A DNA stretch of 64,000 nucleotides. Source: Myotis daubentonii. Its lineage: Eukaryota > Chordata > Mammalia > Chiroptera > Vespertilionidae. Positions within the stretch are counted from its first letter, which is position 1, and the number at the start of each line of letters is the position of its first letter. The position numbers and the translations under genes are program-made. Positions 57,501 through 64,000 of this stretch are shown here, in pieces. The stretch spans positions 35,839,341 through 35,903,340 of the forward strand of contig NC_081844.1 in NCBI RefSeq assembly GCF_963259705.1, written 5' to 3'. Under the pieces are notes generated by a model, which saw only the letters and a list, made by a program, of their open reading frames with translations, did no database searches and had not been told where the DNA came from.

Positions 57501-60500
57501 CCCGCGGAGCTCTGAGTGATGGGGAACTTCCAGAGCCGTGAGCAGCACTTAGGATGATGGGTGGCCCCATCTCTGTGAATGGCAGTTTCTCTTCCCCTTT
57601 CTCTCTAAGGCGCTGGCCAGTGAGCAATAAGCAGTGGAGGGTTTACAGGCAGCGCCCTCTTTAGGTCTCGCATCTGATCCGTTAGGTAGTCTGGTCCCCG
57701 GGTTCGCTGGTTTGGGAAGTAGTGTCCAGGAGCCGGCTGAGTGCTAGGGCGTTGTGCGGAGGGAGCTGTAGTTCCAGGCCCTGGAGGTTCCCGGGGTCCC
57801 GCCCGGCCACCCTCCCCCGCGGTACCTGAAGCGCGTGCTTGTTGTCTTTAGTGTGCAGCACAGCCGAGACGGTTGCCAAGGAAACGCCAGGCTTCATCTC
57901 CATGGGCACCAGTGAGTCTGCGAGCTGGAAGCAAAGGGGTTTCGGTCAGGCCCTCTCATCTGGGGCATGGGGGCTACAGCTCCGCCCTCTGTGCAGAGCT
58001 CCCCACGCGTCCCTGCCAGCCTGCTGGGAAAGGTACCAATCGGCAAGTGTTATAAAGCTGAGCCTTTAAAGGTCACCTTTATTTTATTTTATTTTGCATT
58101 TTTATTTACATTATTTTGGTCTAAAATGACCAAATGGCCCTTGCTGGTTTGGCTCAGAGGATAGACAGAGTGTCAGTCTGTAAAATGAAAGGTCCCGGGT
58201 TCGATTCCGGTCAAGGGCATGTACCTGGGTTGCAGGCTCCTCCCCGGCCGGGGCTCATGCAGGAGGCAACCAATCAATGTGTTTCTGTCTTTCCCTCTCT
58301 CTAAAAATCAATGGAAAAATATCCTTGGGTGAGGATTAAAAAACAATAATAAATGACCAAATAACTTCAGGGAAGAAAGAAGGTAAAAAATTAATTTTTA
58401 ACCCAAACTACATCACGCAAATTATCTATTATCTCTCTCTACTGCAATAAAGGAAGGAAGGAAGGGATGACAGAGGGAAGGCGTGCGGTGGCAGATAAGC
58501 TGGGCTGAGGAGGGAAAGAGAACAAACCAGTGTCCCAGGCACAGTCCCGCGTGCTTTGCCTGGAGGCCTCCCCAGATTCCTGCGGTTACCGGTGCCGACC
58601 CTGCTGCTTTCCCCTTTGTTAGTCAACACCCAGCGGACAGCACGCCCGCAGCCTGCCCGGGGCTGGCATCTGAACCGCGACCACCTCCTCTCCACCTCTG
58701 GCGGCTCCGGGAAGACACCCAAGTCTTCTCTGGTAGCTCGGAGCCTGCGGACTAACGCGACTTGCAAATGTAAAGCAGTGCCCGCTCTTCCCATTATCTT
58801 TTTTAAAGATACATTTTTCAAAGAAGATATGTTAGTTATGTTAACATCTAATGGGTTTATATTACTTTGGAATGAATTAATAAATATTTTTAAATTTGTT
58901 AGTTTTAACTTCTAGTTAGCAAACATTAATATCATCCGCATAAACAAAAGCTCTTTGGGCTCTGTTTTTGTTTTTCCCTCAAGGATATTTTTTCCATTGA
59001 TTTTTGGAGAGTGAAGGGAGAGGGAGAAACAGAGAAACACTGAATGTGAGAGACACATCAGTTGGTTGCCTCCCTCATGCCCCTGACCAGGGCTGGGAGC
59101 CTGCAAACAAGGTACGTGCCTTTGACGAGAATTGAACCTGGGACCCTTCAGTCGGCAGGCCGACGCTCTATCCACTGAGCAAACCGGCTAGAGCTGGGGT
59201 TCTAATTTTTAACAAGTCTTGATACCACAGTTTGAGAACGGCTGGATTAACGTGTTGAAATCTAAACCTAACCCTTCAACCTCACTGTACAACTCTAAGT
59301 TAGAAAGTAAATACAAAGATGATCCAAAGATTGGGCCAGCATCTCGCACTCTGAGATGAGCAAAATGCAGAGAAAATGAAAAGCAAAATCCTGTATGTTA
59401 AACAATCTTAACATCCGGAGGTGCAGATGGTTAGCTCCATGTTGGTGTTACAAACAAAACAAAAACTTTGCTTCTTTTTGGAGGGGGAACATGCTTTCTT
59501 CTCTCCCCATAAAAAAATATCATTATTAATGTTAACTACTGAAACAAAACAAACACTGGCAATATGAACCTAAGGGTTGGCAGCAGGAGGACCCTGGACT
59601 GAAGGCTGGCCGACAGGGCGATGGAGCTGGTTACCCAGGGACCTGCAGGTGCACAGGGCGGGCAGGGCAGGTCTCAGAGCTGCTACTCTGTTCCTACAGC
59701 ATTTGAAGGGCTTCGTGAATAGAACGGGGTGCTGTGCACCCCCTGCAGCGACCTTCCCCCCCTCCCCCCAGTCAATCCCTTCCTTCTCTGGCTCAGTGTC
59801 AGAGGTGTAACAGCAGATGTAGTCTTTTCTTCTGGTGACTTAGAAAGGGAACAGGCAAGTTAACAAGGACTGTTTAATCATGGGTAAGGATAAACTTGGG
59901 CATGAGAAATGCCAGAAACCAATTAGTCAGATGGTTTCTCGGTGGACGTCTTAATATTTTTGTTTCTGTCTTGGAAACAACATGCGGCTTCCTTTTGCCT
60001 CTAGTATGGAAACTGGGACTCCCGGGATGGGCCTGTCCATTGTGGGGCTCACATTTTCAGTGCGAATTGACCTGGGGGCTCCACTCTCACCTAAAAGACA
60101 GGATCTGTAACCTGTGTTGGGGTGACCTTTGTGGACAGACATGTTGGTGGTCACCTGAGGTTTTCTCAGGGCAGAGCAGGCATCTCTCACTCTGAGATGA
60201 GCAAAATGCAGAGAAAATGAAAAGCAAAATCCTGTATGTTAAACCACCTTAACATCCGGAGGTGCAGATGGTTAGCTCCATGTGCCAAGTCGAAGCACTG
60301 TGCCCGTCTCATAGAGCGGGTGACAGTCCATGGGAAGTGCTTAGTATTGTCCCATAGGGAGGGTCCATAAACAGGTAACTTCCATTATAATTAGGCAGAG
60401 GAGCCAGGAGGCCGGGCTAGTGAGGTATGGAGCAAGGACAACTGGGCATTCAGAGCTGAGAGTTTTTATCCCCTCGGTCATGAGAGGATGTGGCCTGAAA

Positions 60501-63500
60501 GAGGAGCACAGAGCCTGCTGCACGCTATCCCTGGCTCTCAGCATCCAAGAAAATTCATGGAGGCAGCCCTGCCACTTCTCAGGAATGAACTGTAATTAGA
60601 AATGCAAGTCAGCTGCTCAGCTGAGAGGGCGAGAGGAGGGTTTGAGCGGCTGCATTCACAATCTCTAACGAAAAATTAATAATTTTCCTTTTAAAGAATT
60701 AGCAGACCACAAACATCCAAATGACCATCAAAGTAGTCTATGTGAGAAGCCGTACATCTTTCCACAGTATTGCTTAAGGTGTCTGTGATGACTCCTTTCA
60801 AAAAATTGCCTTTATGACCCATTTATAAGGTTTATAAGAAAACTGGTATCATTGCTTTGACGTTATAATTTGGCTTGGGCTGAAATCACCTAGCTTTTTC
60901 ACTCCACCTTGGTCACCAGTCTTCACTACAAATGAGTTTTCGGATCGCCTCCAGCAGTCACTCCACTTACTCCTCCCTCCCCCGCAGGGGTGAAGAGCTG
61001 CCTGGAGTGACTGCACTGGGCACATACTCCATGCTCTCAGAGCCTGGGGCCTGGACTACCCCGCCTCTCTGTGCGTCCCCTGCAGGAAGAGGGGTTCTCG
61101 TCCTTGCCCGTTCTCCCCACATTTGCCCTCTCTCCAGCCGGGGCTCACAGTAGACACTGTCACTTCTTCAGTCTGGCCACACTGGCTGCAGAGAGCACGG
61201 GCCCTGTGGCGGCTCCCTCCAAGGGTCCAGGAGTGAAACGAGAATGGGTGTAACGTGTGGGTGACACACGTGTGGTAGTGAAGAGCAGACTGCTTGCATT
61301 AAAAAAAAACCCACCTTGACTGTTCTGTGTTGGTGAATCACTTTTATCTAAGTCAATTCTTATTTTTAAACCTCACCTGAGGATATTTCTTCCATTGATC
61401 TTTAGTGAGATAGTGGGAAAGAGGGAGGGGGGCGGAGAGAGAGAAACACTGATGTGAGACACACTGCCTGGCTGCCTCCTGCACTTGGGGCCTGGAATGG
61501 AACCCAGACCCTTCAGTCTGTGGGCTGATGCTCTACCCATTAAGCCAAACAGGCCGGGATCTAAGTCAATTATTGAAATTCATTTGATCTCCTTTATCTA
61601 TTGCTCTTAATTAAAATAACTGAGGGTAACTCTGGGAAGGACTGCATGTCCCGGAAACCGAGTCCCCACTGGTGGCACCTGGCCCTGCCCCACCACCAGC
61701 CTTTGTTGGGCAGGAAATGAGCACCACCCGGAGCTGAGACGTCAGTCCCAGACCTGGACATTATTCTGAACTCCAAAGAGAATTCTGGGGACACTGTTCT
61801 TAGTAAGTTTCCTGCCTCTTTTTATTGTTTGCGAAAACCATGTTCGAGCGACCTGCCTGCCATTTCGGGAGCCGGGCACTGACTGCTGCCTGCCTCCCCC
61901 AGACCAGCCTCTCACGCAACCTACAGGTCCCCACGACGGTACGCTGTGTAACGGTTCCCTGTTAACACAGGCTCAGATCCCATGTAACTAAACTATTTAG
62001 ACTTCAACAGACCACGTCCGTAGATCAAAATCCGGGCCTCCCGGGTCGCATGCAGAACCTTAATCGGAGCAGCAGTCAGCAGCCCTGATGTTCCCAGCTG
62101 TCGCTTCACTACTTGGAAAATGTGAATGAAAACATGAAATCCCACCTCTTCCCACCGACTTGTTTAAGGGCTTACGGGGCTCTGGTTCACACACATTTGA
62201 CACAAACCCGAAAAGAAAGCCAGGGCTGCTCCCAGAGACGCCCGCTCACCTCCGGCATGATTTCGATCTTCTCGTAGCGCCGCTTGAAGGGCAGGGCGAG
62301 GACCTCGGCGCGCCGGTAGGACATGGGCGGCGGCTGGCAGTCGATCATCAGGTCCATCCTGTGGGCCTGCGCGGGCGGCGGCTGCGTGTACTGCTCGGGG
62401 CAGACCACGTGCAGGGGCTGAGCGACCGGGGGATGGGAGGGGGGAGGAGGGAGAGGAGGCCGTGAGGCAGAGCAGCCCGTTCAGAAGCCCCTTCCTCAGC
62501 TGCTCCTCCCTTTTGGCACAGACAAGGCTCAGCACTTCCAGGCCACTGTGAACTTTCCTCTCAAACCCAAGTGGCCAGAGAGGAGAGATGAGTGCCGTGG
62601 GGGACAGAAGGGCAACTTCAGGCAAGCCCTGCACCGTAGCCATGGTGACAGGCAAGGCACCTTCTACCTGCCTCAGAGCCGACTCCAGTCCCAGCCTGAG
62701 GACTCCCCGTCTCTCACCCGGGAGACCAGGCAGCCTCTCCAGTTTCAGCACCGGCCGGCTGAGGGGCTGGACGAGGACCCGCTGGCTTAAGGAATGCGGG
62801 TGAAGTTGCCCAGGAATGGAAACCACAGGCTCTTCACCACCCAGCGTGCTGGGCACAGGGGGCGGGGGTCACACCACCCAGCAGCCCGAAGGCGGGAACT
62901 GCTCCAAGCCCGGCCAGAGAAAGCCACACTCTTCCCTGCCCTCCTGGGCCTCAGCCTTCCCGGCCTCTCGCTACATTTCCTCTGAGTTTTGTGTTGGCGT
63001 CTCTCATCCTGCGGTCAGAGACTGCGGAGGAGAGTGAATGCCCGGCCGCGGCGTGAGGGGCATCACACCTGCTGAGGGAGGAGCTGGGAGTCGGGTGCGG
63101 GCCACCGTGGCCCTCGTTTGGGGTCCTGAAGATACCGTGGGGGGGGGGGGGGGGAGTCAGAGACGCCCCTGCCTGTTCTCAGCCATCCTTCCCGACAATT
63201 CCAACTGCCTCCCCACCCCCAACCCTCAAACACCCCCGCCCAGTGTAGCTGACCCCGTGTGGCGGTTTTCATCCATCCCCTGCTCTCTCTCCAGTCTCCT
63301 TCTGTCCAGATGTCTTCCCTTTACCTCCCACCTCACCCAACTACTTCTCCCCTTGCTCTGGGGCAGAAAGTGCAAAATGCAAACACGCAGCAAACGAAAG
63401 CAAGAACAAAAACCAAACCAAACTGAACTTCCGAAGAAAAGCAAAACGACACTGCTCCCCTTCTATCCCCCACTGCACTCCCAGCTATCCGTCCAGGTCC

Positions 63501-63944
63501 CAGGGAAGCTGCCTTTGGCTCTGTGAGGACTTTTTGGGGGGTTGGGGGGCCAGCTGGCTTTTAACTGGACACAAATGGTCCTCACAGAAAGGACAGTCTT
63601 TACGCCTGCTCCTCCTTCCCACCTGGAGTTCACAGGAATGGACGCTTCCTTCGGGGTGTGAAGCCCACGCTGAAGTGTGAAGGGAAATGCCCAGCTCTGC
63701 AGACGCTGAGCCGCTGTGGGAGGAAGGAACGCCCCCAGAGGCCCCGCCCTCGCACCAGACACACCCACGGAGGCCAGGACACAGGTCACAGGAGACACTG
63801 GCACGGTTGCCTTGGTTACCTGCACTTCTTTGAGCAGCTTTGACACTTGGATGAAATTCAGCCGGGTATCAATGGGGCAGTAAATGCATTTCATGGCCAA
63901 GGGCTGGTAGGGAGCCAGTGCCTCCAGGTACGAGAAGTCGGGTT
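54415..63944 (-). CDS. INTS9: Integrator complex subunit 9, C-terminal 234 residues in five exons (partial)
   Basis: INTS9 is the catalytically inactive MBL/beta-CASP partner of the endonuclease INTS11 in the nuclear Integrator complex. Integrator cleaves snRNA 3' ends and attenuates paused Pol II transcripts. The minus-strand segments, 5' to 3', are 63944-63820, 62417-62250, 57924-57826, 56865-56728 and 54591-54415. All have GT-AG junctions in consistent phase and together end in a stop codon. They cover roughly residues 425-658 of the 658-residue family protein. The earlier exons, with the MBL core, lie beyond the right edge. The first two exons here finish the beta-CASP/MBL part. The third holds the [21 protein letters not shown] stretch. 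The fourth has a basic KKRKR patch like a nuclear signal. The last two form the C-terminal domain that binds INTS11. No disruption is seen. The gene converges on EXTL3. Confidence 0.95.
54592..56727 (-). other. INTS9: INTS9 last intron
   Basis: This 2.1-kb intron contains a Tigger remnant near its 3' end. Positions 55140-56720 are unique and moderately GC-rich. Long open frames on both strands here have no family resemblance. Confidence 0.9.
54790..55137. mobile_element. Tigger (pogo-type) transposon remnants
   Basis: CAGTTGGCCCTCGGCGCCCA with GGTTCCAGGACCCCCTGTAG starts one unit and GTTCAAAGGTCAACTGTAC ends it. An adjoining fragment (GGCTCCCCAAAAACTTAG) resembles another Tigger end. Confidence 0.7.
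56728..56865 (-). CDS. INTS9: INTS9 exon with KKRKR basic patch
   Basis: The minus-strand acceptor CCGCTCCAG precedes 56865 and the donor GTGAGC starts at 56727. The 46 codons begin [16 protein letters not shown] and end FVQTLEK. The basic patch resembles a nuclear localisation signal (inference). The second half begins the INTS11-binding C-terminal domain. Confidence 0.95.
56866..57825 (-). other. INTS9: INTS9 intron, repeat-free
   Basis: A 960-bp GC-rich intron with no repeat, exon or RNA gene that I can recognise. Confidence 0.9.
57826..57924 (-). CDS. INTS9: INTS9 exon, [10 protein letters not shown] to NKHALQ
   Basis: The minus-strand acceptor TTGCTTCCAG precedes 57924 and the donor GTACCG starts at 57825. 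The exon is 33 codons, phase 0 at both ends. The donor is a weaker match (GTACCG) than the GTGAGC donors of the neighbouring exons. Confidence 0.94.
58136..58350 (+). mobile_element. Ves SINE, TCCTTGGG-tail type
   Basis: The perfect 12-bp duplication AAATGACCAAAT lies at 58124-58135 and 58351-58362. A perfect B box GGTTCGATTCC is present. Confidence 0.94.
58971..59195 (-). mobile_element. Ves SINE
   Basis: The tail complement CCCTCAAGGATATTTTTTCC is at the left and the head complement CACTGAGCAAACCGGCTAG at the right. The duplication is unclear. Confidence 0.85.
59339..59442 (+). repeat. 104-bp direct repeat, copy 1
   Basis: It matches 60180-60283 at 101 of 104 bases with no gaps. It is not a recognised transposon. 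It begins GCATCTC and ends CTCCATGT. Confidence 0.93.
60180..60283 (+). repeat. 104-bp direct repeat, copy 2
   Basis: The second copy lies 841 bp downstream of the first in the same orientation. The 737 bp between the copies is unique. Confidence 0.93.
61359..61558 (-). mobile_element. Ves SINE, TCACCTGAGG-tail type
   Basis: The 13-bp duplication ATCTAAGTCAATT lies at 61346-61358 and 61559-61571. The head is degraded (TAAGCCAAACAGGCCGGG). Confidence 0.9.
62250..62417 (-). CDS. INTS9: INTS9 exon, [10 protein letters not shown] to KIEIMPE
   Basis: The minus-strand acceptor CGCTCAG precedes 62417 and the donor GTGAGC starts at 62249; both are phase 0, giving 56 codons. The product includes [12 protein letters not shown] and [13 protein letters not shown]. 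The surrounding CpG-rich sequence gives spurious open frames in other phases. Confidence 0.95.
62418..63819 (-). other. INTS9: INTS9 intron, GC-rich
   Basis: A 1.4-kb intron without recognised repeats. A G16 run on the plus strand lies at 63139-63154. Confidence 0.9.
63820..63944 (-). CDS. INTS9: INTS9 exon, [10 protein letters not shown] to KLLKEVQ
   Basis: On the minus strand the acceptor is CTTTCCTTAG before 63944. The exon begins with the last two bases of a split Glu codon and ends CAG then GTAACC at 63819. It encodes 41 full residues including the conserved [13 protein letters not shown]. It is the most 5' INTS9 exon in the window. Confidence 0.94.
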
Positions 63945-64000
63945 CTAAGGAAAGCACAGATGAGACGAATTAAGTGCGGGGAGCAGAGCGGCTGCCCTGC

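Larger units (their letters stand above)
57925..62249 (-). other. INTS9: INTS9 intron with SINEs and a direct repeat
   Basis: A 4.3-kb intron holding three Ves SINEs and a 104-bp direct repeat. Positions 59443-60179, 60284-61340 and 61572-62240 look unique. Confidence 0.9.

Noticed and set aside
59190..59230. GTTTGAGAACGGCTGG, like a hAT terminus
   Set aside because: No matching left end or target duplication was found, so it is at most a decayed end.
62164..62856. 230-codon minus-strand frame
   Set aside because: It crosses an INTS9 exon in the wrong phase; the 56-codon exon in another frame matches INTS9.

Overview
The window is mammalian nuclear DNA, almost certainly from a vesper bat (Vespertilionidae, such as Myotis, Eptesicus or a relative). 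The two genes are vertebrate orthologues with GT-AG introns. The species group comes from the repeats: about 27 tRNA-derived Ves SINEs, two non-autonomous Helitrons with HeliBat-type ends, several hAT MITEs (two resembling SPIN) and a CpG-rich piggyBac-like element. This mix of young DNA transposons is a hallmark of vesper bats. The genus cannot be fixed by eye.

Layout: positions 1-8403 are probably an intron in the 5' UTR region of EXTL3. The main EXTL3 exon (about 8404-11026) carries the start codon at 8879. Four further coding exons follow at 24508-24635, 28682-28826, 34914-35042 and 42056-42265. Joined, they give exactly 919 codons plus a stop, the length of human EXTL3. A 2.9-kb 3' UTR ends near a poly(A) signal at 45140. 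An intergenic stretch of about 8 kb (45166 to about 53870) holds old antisense L1 sequence, SINEs, a SPIN-like hAT and a second Helitron carrying a CTCF-like motif. From there to the right edge the minus strand carries the last five coding exons of INTS9 (54415-63944), convergent with EXTL3. This matches the EXTL3/INTS9 neighbourhood of human 8p21.

The two genes act in different pathways. EXTL3 starts heparan sulfate chains in the secretory pathway. INTS9 is a scaffold of the nuclear Integrator RNA-cleavage module. They share only their tail-to-tail arrangement.

Most of the unusual material lies in the transposable elements. It includes datable nested insertions, a piggyBac-like MITE with four subterminal repeats, Helitrons with palindromes, and antisense Ves copies that look like ready-made 102-nt in-frame cassette exons. 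There is also a 104-bp direct repeat in an INTS9 intron and an uORF arrangement ahead of EXTL3. I saw no new multi-gene system, and no CRISPR array, rRNA or intact tRNA gene.
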